From Anabaena sp. 4-3 (GTDB lineage Bacteria > Cyanobacteriota > Cyanobacteriia > Cyanobacteriales > Nostocaceae), in NCBI RefSeq assembly GCF_001597745.1, contig NZ_LUHJ01000049.1:131640-175854 (forward strand): a DNA stretch of 44,215 nt, written 5' to 3'. A program made the position numbers and the translations under genes. The notes under the pieces were generated by a model. That model made no database searches. It had not been told where the DNA came from and worked only from the letters and a program-made list of their open reading frames with translations. Positions within the stretch are counted from its first letter, which is position 1. Each line of letters opens with the position of its first letter. Positions 1-9,449 of this stretch are shown in pieces.

Positions 1-9
1 GTAAAAAAT

Positions 10-753
10 TTACCGGGCGTAGTAAACTCTGGCATTACCAAAACCGCCTTCGCGCAACAATTGGTTTATCCTGATGGCTTCAGTTCGTTTATTAAAAGGC
101 CCTACGGCAACGTGTGGCCCTAGAGGTTGTTGTCTCGGATTCACTTGATTGTATAATCTTGTCAGTTGTCTGACTTGGAAGACAATAGAGGATAATTCCT
201 GTGAGTTGGCAGGAATAATCGCGTAATACCCGCCTGTGTTCCTGACAGAATTTCTATTCACAGGATTATTAGGCATGACTGGTGCATTAGAAAATCCCGC
301 AATTTCAGCACCATAAATACCAATTCTCTGTAACTGTAATACTCGCTGTTGAGCATTGACTAAACTATTAAATACTCCTGACTGCACCACAGAACGCCCA
401 TTGTACTGGCGAATGTAAGCTGTAGGTTCAATTCGACGGACTTGTTGTAGAGTTTGTGAGTTTCTGTTGTCAACGTAGACTGAGTAACGTTGAAAGTTTT
501 GATTATATTGGTACTGTACTGGTTGATAGATTTGGGAACTCTCTCCAAATTGATTAAAATCCACCGTCTGCTCCGGTATAAAGCCCGGTGGCGGTGGTAA
601 ATTTTCATATACACTTTGAGCTAACAGTATGCTGTGATTTTGAGCAATTTGCCCTTGTGCGGGACTTATATCAGCAGCCAGCGCGAACCAACTGCCAACG
701 AAAACAGGCATCATCGGTAATGCAAAATATTTGGCTATCATCTGACTGGACAT
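10..753 (-). CDS. Exported protein with two SPOR-like repeats
   Basis: I do not recognise a named family. The 247-residue protein starts with a hydrophobic segment (about residues 8-28) followed by an Ala/Gln-rich stretch, which looks like a signal peptide or anchor. Two similar blocks follow, around residues 95-155 and 175-245. Each ends in the pattern G-x-F/V-GxF then a helix then G-x-x-x-A, as in VQSGVFNSLVNAQQRV and VAVGPFNKRTEAIRI. This resembles SPOR domains, which bind denuded glycan strands of peptidoglycan, so a cell-wall role outside the membrane is inferred. No operon partner is visible inside the window. It could also be an unrelated periplasmic repeat protein. Confidence 0.7.
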   Translation of the reverse strand: MSSQMIAKYFALPMMPVFVGSWFALAADISPAQGQIAQNHSILLAQSVYENLPPPPGFIPEQTVDFNQFGESSQIYQPVQYQYNQNFQRYSVYVDNRNSQTLQQVRRIEPTAYIRQYNGRSVVQSGVFNSLVNAQQRVLQLQRIGIYGAEIAGFSNAPVMPNNPVNRNSVRNTGGYYAIIPANSQELSSIVFQVRQLTRLYNQVNPRQQPLGPHVAVGPFNKRTEAIRINQLLREGGFGNARVYYAR

Positions 754-1079
754 CTTGGTAATTAACTAATTTAGTAGAATTTACCTAGTGCTAGCTTAAA
801 GGTTGTAAGTCTAGGTGGCAATAAATACCTCTAAACAAATTTTCAAGAGCAAAGAGTCACAACCGGATGGGGTATCCACTCCCTGAGTACAAACAGCCTT
901 GAGAGTCAGGCTTTAAAGGATATATGCTACAATTGAGCAGTTAAAAATCTTTCGTGTCTGATGGGTGGCGATCGCAATTCTTTAGTCTGAAGATGAGCGT
1001 TGAGTACCTACCAAATTTAATTATTTAACCCTCAAGTTTTCCATTCTGCAAGGCGGTTAGCCAAGCACTATTGAAAGAT
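754..1079. other. Divergent intergenic region, no gene seen
   Basis: This spacer separates the divergent SPOR-like gene and mnmA and must carry both promoters. I see one HIP1-related site near 968 (GGCGATCGCA) but no clear promoter boxes, RNA structure or small reading frame that I can support. Confidence 0.4.
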
Positions 1080-2135
1080 ATGAAAAAAGTCGTCGTTGGT
1101 CTTTCTGGTGGCGTTGACAGTTCCACCGCCGCCGCTATTTTACACCATCAGGGCTATGAAGTCATCGGTTTGACCCTTTGGCTGATGAAAGGCAAAGGAC
1201 AATGTTGCTCTGAAGGTATGATCGACGCTGCTTATATTTGTGAACAATTAGGCATTCCCCATCAAGTGGTGGATATGCGGGATGTCTTTCAAACTCATAT
1301 TGTCGATTATTTAGTCACTGGTTACAGTGCTGGCATTACACCGTTACCTTGCTCTCAGTGTAATAAAACGGTCAAGTTCGGGCCTATGGTAAACTATGCC
1401 CGTGAACAGTTGGGTTGCGATCGCATCGCCACAGGTCATTATGCCCGCATCCACTACAATCAAGCAACTGGGCGTTACGAATTGTTAAGAGCCATTGACC
1501 GCAACAAAGACCAGTCTTATTTTCTGTATGATTTGTCTCAAGAGTTACTAGCAGCGTCACTATTTCCCCTAGGGGAAATGCAAAAAGCCGACACCCGGCG
1601 CATTGCGGCGGAACATGGCTTAAAAACTGCCGACAAGCCAGAAAGTCAAGACCTATGCTTAGTAGAAAGCAACGGTTCTATGCGGTCGTTTTTGGATAAG
1701 TATCTCGCACCCAAAAAAGGTGAGATTGTGGATACCACAGGCAAAGTTTTAGGACAGCATGATGGTGTCCATCATTACACCATTGGACAACGCAAAGGAT
1801 TGGGAATTGCCGCACCCGAACCACTGTATGTGATTGCCTTAGATGCAGTGAATAATAAAGTAATTGTAGGCGATCGCACCAAAGCCACCCAGGCAGAATG
1901 TACAGTCGGGCGAGTCAATTGGGTATCTATGGCTGAACCAACTACCCCTATTCGTGCGTCAGTGCAAATTCGCTACCGTTCCGCACCCGAACCAGTGACA
2001 GTCATACCTTTAGAAAATTCCCGCGTCCGCTTGGTGTTTGATGAACCCCAGTTCAGTATTACACCCGGACAAGCTGCGGTTTGGTACGACAGCGAAAAAG
2101 TTCTCGGTGGCGGAATTATTGAGCAGTTTAGCTAA
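1080..2135 (+). CDS. mnmA: tRNA-specific 2-thiouridylase MnmA
   Basis: MnmA puts sulfur on C2 of the wobble uridine in tRNAs for Lys, Glu and Gln, using ATP and a persulfide relay in the cytoplasm. The PP-loop SGGVDSS is at residues 9-15. The thiolation cysteines are visible: C94 in [11 protein letters not shown] and C193 in SQDLCLVES. At 351 residues the length is normal for the family. I start at the ATG at 1080 because it places the protein start directly before [10 protein letters not shown] as in homologues; a TTG nine bases upstream (1071) is also open. The gene looks monocistronic and is followed by repeat-rich DNA. Confidence 0.95.
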   Translation: MKKVVVGLSGGVDSSTAAAILHHQGYEVIGLTLWLMKGKGQCCSEGMIDAAYICEQLGIPHQVVDMRDVFQTHIVDYLVTGYSAGITPLPCSQCNKTVKFGPMVNYAREQLGCDRIATGHYARIHYNQATGRYELLRAIDRNKDQSYFLYDLSQELLAASLFPLGEMQKADTRRIAAEHGLKTADKPESQDLCLVESNGSMRSFLDKYLAPKKGEIVDTTGKVLGQHDGVHHYTIGQRKGLGIAAPEPLYVIALDAVNNKVIVGDRTKATQAECTVGRVNWVSMAEPTTPIRASVQIRYRSAPEPVTVIPLENSRVRLVFDEPQFSITPGQAAVWYDSEKVLGGGIIEQFS

Positions 2136-2227
2136 TTCTGCATCAATTTTGATGTCCGCCAAAATCGCCCCTGCTTGCTGACAGCGATTTTCAGGTAAAT
2201 GAACCACAAAAGAAAGTTTTAAAACCT

Positions 2228-2257
2228 TGTAGAGACGTTGCATGCAACGTCTCTACA
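2228..2257. repeat. Perfect 30-bp palindrome, copy 1
   Basis: The arm TGTAGAGACGTTGCA is followed at once by its exact reverse complement. An identical palindrome is found at 34758-34787, both preceded by an A-rich run and CTTG or ACTTG. It lies 92 bases after the mnmA stop, so it could form a hairpin in that transcript, but there is no uridine tract. It behaves like a dispersed repeat rather than a gene-specific terminator. Confidence 0.85.
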
Positions 2258-2309
2258 CCTTTGTATATAGCGGTTTTGAACGAGAGTCAGAAGAAAAATT
2301 ATTGAACGC

Positions 2310-2425
2310 AGAGAGAAGTCTGAGCGGCGGCTTCCGCCGTAGACGCGCAAGCGGCTTGTCGTAGACATCAGAACTTCTCCTAACGGAGACGCTGCGCGAA
2401 CGGTGTAAACGCAGATAAACGCGGA
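2310..2425. repeat. Cluster of small GC-rich palindromic repeats
   Basis: Two related units, GCGGCTTCCGCCGTAGAC and GCGGCTTGTCGTAGAC, sit side by side inside an outer inverted repeat (GAGAAGT..., matched by ...ACTTCTC near 2376). A third unit, GGAGACGCTGCGCGAACG, follows. They resemble the very small dispersed repeats described in Nostoc genomes. Confidence 0.65.
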
Positions 2426-2466
2426 TGAATCTTTATTCTGTTTGGTTGCCTCCCCTATAGTTAGTA

Positions 2467-2525
2467 GGGTGCGTCAGTGTGAAGATTTTCTTGGCATAGC
2501 TAGGGTTTCTCGTCCTGACGCACCC
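2467..2525. repeat. 59-bp inverted-repeat element
   Basis: The ends GGGTGCGTCAG (2467-2477) and CTGACGCACCC (2515-2525) are exact reverse complements with 37 bases between them. No reading frame fits. It looks like a very short MITE or a strong stem-loop; direction of action is unknown. Confidence 0.6.
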
Positions 2526-2680
2526 GACATTTTGGAGATTTTTTGATCTGGCAGTCCCTGAGTCACGCTACTCTGATTTTTCCAATCCCTAAACTATTTA
2601 TGTTTCTGTACCAGCATTTTGATAAGTTAGTACATAGTTCGCAACAATAACACACACTTATCGCTAAGGGGGATTGTAAC

Positions 2681-3859
2681 TTGAGTCAGCAACCAGATGC
2701 CATTGCCGCACACGGTGGACAGTTGATTAATCGCATTGCCACACCAGAACAAAGAGAAGAATTTCTTTCTAAGGCTGAGTTTTTGCCCAGAGTGCAACTC
2801 GATGAACGCGCCGTTTCTGATTTAGAAATGATTGCCATCGGTGGTTTTAGTCCCCTCACTGGTTTTATGAACCAGGAAGATTATAATCGGGTGGTGACAG
2901 AAATGCGCCTCGCTAACGGTTTAGTGTGGTCAATTCCGATTACACTTTCTGTCTCCGAGGAAGTAGCAGCACCTTTAAAAGAAGATGGCTATGTTCGTCT
3001 AGATAACCCCCAAGGTGAATATATTGGGGTTTTGCATCTCACACAAAAATATCACTACGATAAAAACCGCGAAGCTATCAACGTCTACCGCACTGATGAA
3101 GCTAAACACCCAGGCGTACAGGTAGTTTATAACCAAGGTGCTGTAAATCTGGCTGGTGATGTCTGGTTACTGCAACGCGATGATCACCCTTATTTCCCCA
3201 AATACCAAATTGATCCGGCTGCTTCACGGCAGATGTTCAGAGAAAAAGGTTGGAAAACTATCGTCGGTTTCCAAACCCGTAACCCCATTCACCGCGCCCA
3301 TGAATATATTCAAAAGTGCGCTTTAGAAACAGTGGATGGTTTATTTTTACATCCTTTGGTCGGCGCAACCAAAGAAGATGATATCCCGGCGGATGTGCGG
3401 ATGCGTTGCTATGAAATTTTGCTAGAACACTATTACCCCACAGACAGAGTGATTTTAGCAATTAATCCCGCCGCCATGCGTTACGCTGGCCCCCGTGAGG
3501 CAATTTTCCATGCTTTAGTTCGCAAAAACTACGGCTGTACTCACTTTATTGTGGGACGAGATCATGCTGGTGTGGGTGACTATTATGGTACTTACGATGC
3601 TCAATACATCTTTGATGAATTTGAGCCGAGTGAAATCGGTATTGTACCCATGAAGTTTGAACACGCTTTCTACTGCACCCGCACCAAACAAATGGCGACA
3701 ACTAAAACCAGTCCCAGCAAACCAGAGGAACGGGTTCACCTGTCTGGTACTAAAGTTAGAGAAATGCTGCGTCGCGGTGAGTTACCCCCACCAGAATTTT
3801 CTCGTCCCGAAGTTGCGGCGGAATTGGCTAGAGCAATGCGAGTACAAGTATTGGCTTAG
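2681..3859 (+). CDS. sat: Sulfate adenylyltransferase (ATP sulfurylase)
   Basis: The enzyme makes adenosine phosphosulfate from ATP and sulfate, the first step of assimilatory sulfate reduction, in the cytoplasm. The nucleotide-binding motif [10 protein letters not shown] lies at residues 198-207 and [10 protein letters not shown] at about 292-301. The 392-residue length fits the single-domain bacterial Sat type without an APS-kinase domain. The start is a TTG at 2681 with the purine-rich AAGGGGGA (2665-2672) a good distance upstream; no upstream in-frame ATG serves better. It appears monocistronic. Confidence 0.95.
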   Translation: MSQQPDAIAAHGGQLINRIATPEQREEFLSKAEFLPRVQLDERAVSDLEMIAIGGFSPLTGFMNQEDYNRVVTEMRLANGLVWSIPITLSVSEEVAAPLKEDGYVRLDNPQGEYIGVLHLTQKYHYDKNREAINVYRTDEAKHPGVQVVYNQGAVNLAGDVWLLQRDDHPYFPKYQIDPAASRQMFREKGWKTIVGFQTRNPIHRAHEYIQKCALETVDGLFLHPLVGATKEDDIPADVRMRCYEILLEHYYPTDRVILAINPAAMRYAGPREAIFHALVRKNYGCTHFIVGRDHAGVGDYYGTYDAQYIFDEFEPSEIGIVPMKFEHAFYCTRTKQMATTKTSPSKPEERVHLSGTKVREMLRRGELPPPEFSRPEVAAELARAMRVQVLA

Positions 3860-3959
3860 GCTCATTTGTTGGCGAACAAACAGTATAGACTTTAACTGTA
3901 CACTCTACACTTCAGCCCTAAAAGCTATATGCTTAGGGGCTGGAGGTTGATAGCAAATT

Positions 3960-6113
3960 ATGAAGCGTCGGACTTTTTTACAACAGATTGGCTCAATACT
4001 CGCAGTGTTGGGTGTGACTGAGGCTGAATGGTTTAGGTTAAGCGATCGCTATTCTCAAGCTTTAGCACAACCCACACCGCGCAAACTGGCATTATTAATC
4101 GGCATCAATCAATATCAAAAAAGTCCCTCTCTCAATGGTTGTCTCACTGATGTCGAACTGCAAACAGAACTTTTAACTCATCGGTTTGGCTTCCAACCCT
4201 CCGATATTCTGACTTTGACTGAGGAACAAGCTACTAGGGAAGCCATTGAAGCCGCTTTTTTCAATCATCTCACCCAGCAAGCCCAACCTGGGGATGTGGT
4301 GGTGTTTCATTTTAGCGGTTACGGTACGCGCATTCAGGTAGCACCAAATCAGCTACAAAATGCTTTAGTAGCTGGGGATGAAAATCCAGCATTACAAAAT
4401 GTTCCCATTGCTAATTATGTACTAGAAGAAACCTTACTATTATTATTGCGATCGCTCCCCACAGATAAAGTCACCGCAGTCTTAGATACTAGCTACTCTA
4501 CCCCTAGCACCGCCCAAACTACCGGGTTGCGAATTCGCGCCCGTCAGGAGTTACCATCGGTACAGTTAGCACTCCCAGAATTAGAGTTTCTCAAACAACT
4601 CAAAACCCAAACTTTGCTCAAGGCTCAAGATATTGAAGTCAGCCCAGCTATCATATTATCTGCTACCTCAGATATGGAGGAGTCGGCTAGAGAGGTATTG
4701 TTATCTGGTTTTAGTGCCGGGTTATTTACTTACGCTTTAACTCAACAATTGTGGGAATCCACCCCAGCCACGACAATTCAAGTGAGCTTTTCCCGTGTGG
4801 CTAGTGCGATGTCTCAATTAGGCAGTAAACAACAACCAGGGTTAGTCAGTAACAAGAAAAATCAACAGGCAGGAGTTACCATCGCCAATTTACTCCCAGA
4901 TAGGATGATGGGCGCAGAGGGAGCAATCATCGCTACAGAAGATGATGGTAAAGTCGCGCAAATCTGGCTAGGTGGGCTACCTGCTCAGGTATTAGAATAC
5001 TACGGTATTCATTCCCGACTGGCTTTAGCATCAGGGGAACATTTAGAGGTGCGATCGCGCAGTGGATTAACAGCTAAGGCGCAACTCGCTAAAATAAGCG
5101 ATACTACACCTTTGCAAGTCGGGCAACTCTTGCAAGAAGCAGTCAGAGTTTTACCCCGCAATATTAATTTAACCGTAGCTTTAGATCCGAAACTGGAAAG
5201 AATTGAACGTGTCGATGCCACCAGTGCTTTTGCGACACTTCCCCATGTTTCTAAGGTAGTGGAAGGAGAACAACCAGCCGATTATGTGTTTGGTAAATTG
5301 CTACAAACTCCTAGTCGTTATGGTTTATTTTCTCTCGGTGGTGAGTTAATTCCTAACACCACAGGGGAATTTGGCGAAGCTGTCAAAGTCGCTGCCTTGC
5401 GATTAGCAACGAAATTACCCACCCTCTTAGCAACCAAGTTATGGCGACTGACAGAAAATGAAGGTTCTTCTCGCTTGCCTGTGAAGGTAACGTTAGAGAT
5501 TTTGGGGATTTCACCGAAAGTGGTATTGCAACGGGAAACTTTACGGAATCTCAGCAGTCAACAAAGTCATTCTCCTACCCGCAACCAACCAGTTGCTATT
5601 CCTACGGTTCCCGTTGGTAGTCGCGTACAGTACCGGGTACAAAATAAAAGCCAGCAGCCTATATATTTGATGCTGTTGGGTATTAACAATCATCGAACTG
5701 CGATCGCTTTCTACCCCTGGCAAATAGTCTCAGATTCTGATAATAGTCCCAATAATCAACCTCTACTGCAACCAGTAGTTATTCCCCCCGGTGAAACTGT
5801 GACTTTACCACAAACTGCCACTACATCGGGTTGGATGATTTCTGGGCCTACCTATGAATGCGAACACCAATTAATTTTTAGCACTTCGCCTTTTCCTGAA
5901 ACTTTGAAAGCTTTGGAAACTGCTAAGTATCCCACGGGAGATCAACAGCCTATTACTACTTTGGTCAATCCTTTGGTGATTGCTCAAGCTTTGTTGCAAG
6001 ATTTGCACAATGCTAGCAATGTTAAGGCGGAGATGAATGGTACTGCAAACGATTATTATATCTTAGATGTGAGTCATTGGGCAAGTGTTAATTTTAGTTT
6101 TCGTGTGGCTTAG
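3960..6113 (+). CDS. Tat-exported caspase-like protein with Tyr/Ser in place of the His/Cys dyad, plus DUF4384-like tail
   Basis: The N terminus MKRRTFLQQIGSILAVLGV is a likely twin-arginine signal. A caspase (C14) fold follows at about residues 41-310: strand KLALLIGINQY (42-52), CLTDVE, and VVVFHFSGYG (113-122). In active orthocaspases the last motif is SGHG; here residue 121 is Tyr. The nucleophile motif D-x-C-x-S is present as DTSYS at 176-180, so residue 178 is Ser. Both catalytic residues are therefore replaced, and cysteine-protease activity is unlikely. Such YS variants are known among filamentous cyanobacteria. Residues about 550-650 look like DUF4384, which often follows caspase domains in cyanobacteria. 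The role may be regulatory or scaffolding outside the membrane; this is inference. The 101-base gap after sat suggests its own promoter or weak read-through. Confidence 0.85.
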   Translation: MKRRTFLQQIGSILAVLGVTEAEWFRLSDRYSQALAQPTPRKLALLIGINQYQKSPSLNGCLTDVELQTELLTHRFGFQPSDILTLTEEQATREAIEAAFFNHLTQQAQPGDVVVFHFSGYGTRIQVAPNQLQNALVAGDENPALQNVPIANYVLEETLLLLLRSLPTDKVTAVLDTSYSTPSTAQTTGLRIRARQELPSVQLALPELEFLKQLKTQTLLKAQDIEVSPAIILSATSDMEESAREVLLSGFSAGLFTYALTQQLWESTPATTIQVSFSRVASAMSQLGSKQQPGLVSNKKNQQAGVTIANLLPDRMMGAEGAIIATEDDGKVAQIWLGGLPAQVLEYYGIHSRLALASGEHLEVRSRSGLTAKAQLAKISDTTPLQVGQLLQEAVRVLPRNINLTVALDPKLERIERVDATSAFATLPHVSKVVEGEQPADYVFGKLLQTPSRYGLFSLGGELIPNTTGEFGEAVKVAALRLATKLPTLLATKLWRLTENEGSSRLPVKVTLEILGISPKVVLQRETLRNLSSQQSHSPTRNQPVAIPTVPVGSRVQYRVQNKSQQPIYLMLLGINNHRTAIAFYPWQIVSDSDNSPNNQPLLQPVVIPPGETVTLPQTATTSGWMISGPTYECEHQLIFSTSPFPETLKALETAKYPTGDQQPITTLVNPLVIAQALLQDLHNASNVKAEMNGTANDYYILDVSHWASVNFSFRVA

Positions 6114-6126
6114 GTGGGTGTGAGTT

Positions 6127-6176
6127 TTAAACGCGGAGGGGCGCGGAGGCAACGCAAAGGGGCGCGGAGGTTTTTT
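6127..6176. repeat. GGAGGGGCGCGGAGG dispersed repeat, copy 1
   Basis: The unit runs TTTAAACGCGGAGGGGCGCGG and is then repeated as AACGCAAAGGGGCGCGGAGG, ending in T6. It fills the gap between the converging caspase-like gene and mtnP. Further copies are at 29233-29278 and, inverted, at 30984-31030. The G-rich hairpin-poor unit followed by T6 might end transcription here, which is unproven. Confidence 0.75.
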
Positions 6177-7047
6177 AGAGGTATTTTTTGAGTAGTAGGG
6201 CTAATTTTTCTTTGGTGGCGGTGGGGGCTTGGGTTAGATTAGTCAAGATGGCGTATTTGAGGGCGGTGTGGGCTTCGCTGGTTGGGGGGTTTTGCCTGAG
6301 TCGTCGGACGGTTTCTTGTATGGCTTTTTGGGCGTTGATGGCGTTGCGTTGTAGGTTGGCAATTACCATGTCTACTGTGACGCTATCGTGTTCTGGATGC
6401 CAGCAATCGTAGTCTGTGACTAGGGCTAGGGTGGCGTAGGCAATTTCGGCTTCTCTGGCTAGTTTGGCTTCTGGTAAGTTTGTCATGCCAATTACGGTTG
6501 CACCCCAACTACGGTAAAGGTTTGATTCGGCTTTGGTGGAAAATGCTGGCCCTTCCATGCACACGTAAGTACCGCCACGATGTAGGCTGACTTCTGGTAA
6601 GTTTAAAGATGCGATCGCCTCTGCTAAGATATTCGCCAAGTTTTTACAAATCGGTTCGCCAAAAGCAATATGTGCTACAATCCCTTCACCAAAAAATGTG
6701 GAAACCCGATTTTTGGTTCTGTCAATAAATTGATCTGGTATTACCATATCTAAGGGTTTGGCTTCGGCTTGCAAAGAACCTACCGCACTGGCTGAGATTA
6801 AATACTCTACTCCTAGTTGTTTCATGGCGTAGATATTGGCACGGAAGGGTAACTCTGACGGTAATAGCGTATGATTACGACCATGACGAGCTAAAAATGC
6901 TACTCTGGTGTTTTCTAAAGTTCCCAAGATTAACGCATCAGACGGCGCACCAAAGGGTGTCTGAATTTGTACTTCTTCTACATCTTTTAACGCATCCATT
7001 TTGTAGAGTCCACTACCGCCAATGATGCCAATCTGAGCCTGTGCCAT
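6175..7047 (-). CDS. mtnP: S-methyl-5'-thioadenosine phosphorylase
   Basis: MtnP splits 5'-methylthioadenosine with phosphate into adenine and 5-methylthioribose 1-phosphate, the entry to methionine salvage. The phosphate-loop motif GIIGGSGLY is at residues 7-15 and the family signature [19 protein letters not shown] at about 54-72; [14 protein letters not shown] and [11 protein letters not shown] are also typical. Length (290 aa) is normal. The ATG at 7047 gives the standard [13 protein letters not shown] start. It converges on the caspase-like gene. Another enzyme of the same pathway, mtnD, is at 37787-38344. Confidence 0.95.
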   Translation of the reverse strand: MAQAQIGIIGGSGLYKMDALKDVEEVQIQTPFGAPSDALILGTLENTRVAFLARHGRNHTLLPSELPFRANIYAMKQLGVEYLISASAVGSLQAEAKPLDMVIPDQFIDRTKNRVSTFFGEGIVAHIAFGEPICKNLANILAEAIASLNLPEVSLHRGGTYVCMEGPAFSTKAESNLYRSWGATVIGMTNLPEAKLAREAEIAYATLALVTDYDCWHPEHDSVTVDMVIANLQRNAINAQKAIQETVRRLRQNPPTSEAHTALKYAILTNLTQAPTATKEKLALLLKKYL

Positions 7048-7205
7048 GATTTTTGACCTATTGTTTATTTAACTGCCTAGTTATTTTACCTAAAATACGA
7101 GTATCAGAGGAGGCATAAAACTCTTGACAATTTCGCCTCAGTAATTCCGTAGGGATACTCATGTCATACTTCATCAAAAATTGTTATTTTGTGAAAAATT
7201 AATTG

Positions 7206-7314
7206 CAAAAAATACATGAATCATATTTGATTTCTGAGAAAACTGTGTACACTTGTAAAGTCCTTCTTTCCTGTCCCCTGTTCCCTGTTCCCTGTTCCCT
7301 GTTCCCTGTTCCCC
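7206..7314 (+). repeat. Half-element: AT-rich module plus GTTCCCT heptad array
   Basis: The module GAATCATATTTGATTTCTGA at 7219-7238 is followed by AAAACTGTGTACAC and then by about five copies of the 7-mer GTTCCCT (7275-7314). The same module and array occur inverted at 15236-15328. It sits just upstream of the small gene at 7338 and probably supplies or displaces part of its leader. Confidence 0.75.
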
Positions 7315-7337
7315 TACATAAAGTTTCAGTGAATAAT

Positions 7338-7541
7338 ATGCAAGCTACCACTACCTCAACCCCCATGTCTTTAGAAACTGTCTTGCAGCGCATATTCACT
7401 ATTAACAGAATTACGCGCCGTGATCAGCAGTTACTTATGTCTACGTTGCTGTCTAAAGCAGATTTAAGTGAGCAAGAACACCAGCAAATCAACCGCATAT
7501 TGGATGGTTTAAAACGAGGATTACTCAAAGTTGTTGATTAG
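7338..7541 (+). CDS. Small conserved-looking protein of unknown function
   Basis: I do not recognise the family. The open frame extends upstream to 7203, but that part is translated repeat DNA (CPLFPVPCSLFPVP), so I choose the ATG at 7338, giving 67 residues. The protein is soluble, mostly helical, and basic in the middle (ITRRDQQLL), with a C-terminal amphipathic helix (QQINRILDGLKRGLLKVVD). It ends five bases before the 3' end of the converging ABC transporter gene. It could be a small regulator, but nothing in the sequence proves it. Confidence 0.6.
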   Translation: MQATTTSTPMSLETVLQRIFTINRITRRDQQLLMSTLLSKADLSEQEHQQINRILDGLKRGLLKVVD

Positions 7542-7546
7542 CACAG

Positions 7547-9367
7547 CTACATCAGATACTGTTGCGCTTGCGTTTCAAACAAATAAGCATAAGTCCCATT
7601 CATCTGCATCAACTCATCATGGGTTCCACTCTCAACAATAGTGCCATTATCCATGACATAAATTCGATCAGCCATTTTCACTGTAGATAAACGATGGCTG
7701 ATCAAAATTGCCGCTTGATCTTTAATCAGTTGGCGGAATTTATCAAACACTTCATACTCGGCTTTCGGATCCATTGCACTGGTAGGTTCATCCAATACAA
7801 TTAATTGGGAATCTCTTAAAAATGCTCTAGCCAAAGCAACTTTTTGCCATTGCCCAATACTCAGTTCTTCTCCTTCTTCAAATAGTTTACCTAATACGGT
7901 GTCATACCCTTTTGGTAATTTACTAATTACATCATCGGCACCGGAACGACGCGCCGCAGCAATAATGCTTTCCCGTTGTGGTGGTAAATCAATGTTTGCT
8001 AACCAAATATTTTCTTGGGCTGTGAAGTGATATTTGGCGTAGTCTTGGAAAATTACACTAATTTCTCGCCGCAATTCTGCTGTTTTATATTCTTTCAGGT
8101 CAATGCCATCAATCGTAATTTTCCCACCTGTGGGGTCATACAATCTACACAACAGTTTAATTAGTGTCGTTTTACCTGAACCATTTTCTCCTACTAATGC
8201 AATTACTTCTCCCGGCCCTACTCTCAAATTAATATCTTTTAATGCTTGACGGGTAGTAGTAGAATATTGAAAACTGACGTTTTGAAATTCAATACCACTT
8301 TGCATCGGTCGGGGAAGCGGTACTGGGTTGATCGAGTCTACTATTCTCGGTTTAATATCCAGAAATTCATAGAGGTTAGCCAAGAAAAGATTGTCTTCAT
8401 AAAGTGCAGAAATACTGGCTAATAAGGCTTTAATATCATTCTGTCCTTTCTGCAAAGCTTGGTAATAAAGAACTAAATCCCCTAGGCGTAGAACTCCGTT
8501 GATAGCTTGATAAATAATAAACGCATAGATAACAAAGATGATAATACCAGCGATCGCTTCTGCTCCAAAAAAAGCTAAGGAGCGTTTACTCAGAACTGCA
8601 ACTTTCTCCTTGTATAGCTGCTGACGGATGCGCTGATACCATTGACTAAAATAGCCACCTATATCAAATAAGCGGATTTCTTTGGCATACTGGTCTGATG
8701 TTAACATCCATGCCAAATACATGGCTTGTCTCTCGGATGGTGTCCATTTGCGCTGCCAACGATACATTACACGACTAAATTTGACTCGCACCAATAAAGC
8801 CGGGAGAGCCGCTACAAATAATATACCAATAATTCCCCAGTGCAATGACAGCAATAAACCCACCATTGCAATTAATGACACACTACTTTGAGCAACCTGT
8901 GCCAAGCGGTTGAGGATTTGCGGTGGTCTGTAGGGTGCTTCTTGTTGCGCTCTTTGCAGTGTATCGTAATATAGGGGATTCTCGTAATATTCTAGGTCTG
9001 ACTCGATGGATTTGGCGTTAATGATACCCTGCATATAGTCAGTTACCCGTTGCGAATGGGCAGTAATGACTAATTCTGTAACGGAGTAGCAAAGATTGGT
9101 GAGTAGGGTAACTCCACCAGCTAGCAAAATCAAAGGAATCACAGAGTTAAACGCAGCTGCTTTATTAGCTATAGAGAAGTTAGCAACTACTGTGTCTATG
9201 ATTAGTTTGGTAAGATAGATTGATAATACTGGTAGTATGCCTTGAATAAATACCAAGACTACGCGAGCGATCGTCAACCTCGGACTACTTTGCCAAACTA
9301 GGCGTAATGCAGGCACAAGGCGTAACGTTTTTTTTAGCTTGGCTTGAAATAGTTTGCCTAATTGCAT
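7547..9367 (-). CDS. ABC exporter (fused membrane and ATPase domains), likely RiPP exporter
   Basis: A half-size ABC exporter of 606 residues. Membrane segments fill residues about 25-320 and the ATPase domain about 355-595, with Walker A GENGSGKTT, the signature in the variant form LSIGQ instead of LSGGQ, Walker B LIVLDEPTSAMD and the switch His in ISHRLSTV. There is no N-terminal C39 peptidase domain, so leader removal must come from another protein, here the B2-type protease. It lies 82 bases downstream of the HPr-kinase-like gene on the same strand, at the end of the lasso-type cluster. This position matches the D (exporter/immunity) gene of lasso clusters. Substrate identity is inferred from context only. 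Confidence 0.85.
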   Translation of the reverse strand: MQLGKLFQAKLKKTLRLVPALRLVWQSSPRLTIARVVLVFIQGILPVLSIYLTKLIIDTVVANFSIANKAAAFNSVIPLILLAGGVTLLTNLCYSVTELVITAHSQRVTDYMQGIINAKSIESDLEYYENPLYYDTLQRAQQEAPYRPPQILNRLAQVAQSSVSLIAMVGLLLSLHWGIIGILFVAALPALLVRVKFSRVMYRWQRKWTPSERQAMYLAWMLTSDQYAKEIRLFDIGGYFSQWYQRIRQQLYKEKVAVLSKRSLAFFGAEAIAGIIIFVIYAFIIYQAINGVLRLGDLVLYYQALQKGQNDIKALLASISALYEDNLFLANLYEFLDIKPRIVDSINPVPLPRPMQSGIEFQNVSFQYSTTTRQALKDINLRVGPGEVIALVGENGSGKTTLIKLLCRLYDPTGGKITIDGIDLKEYKTAELRREISVIFQDYAKYHFTAQENIWLANIDLPPQRESIIAAARRSGADDVISKLPKGYDTVLGKLFEEGEELSIGQWQKVALARAFLRDSQLIVLDEPTSAMDPKAEYEVFDKFRQLIKDQAAILISHRLSTVKMADRIYVMDNGTIVESGTHDELMQMNGTYAYLFETQAQQYLM

Positions 9368-9449
9368 AGTTAAAGTGGCGATCGCAATTAAATATTTTTC
9401 TTGGTCAAAACTTAAACCAGCCTATTGTTCCAGAATCTCTCCCATCTTG

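Larger units (their letters stand above)
2136..2680. other. Repeat-filled spacer between mnmA and sat
   Basis: No gene is seen here. The spacer holds a perfect 30-bp palindrome (2228-2257), a cluster of GC-rich small palindromic repeats (about 2310-2425) and an 11-bp inverted repeat (2467-2477 with 2515-2525). The last ~150 bases before sat are plain AT-rich DNA and presumably hold its promoter. Confidence 0.6.

Noticed and set aside
7199-7399. Minus-strand open frame encoding GTGNREQGTGNRGQ
   Set aside because: It is a translation of the GTTCCCT heptad array and lies antisense to the small gene at 7338.
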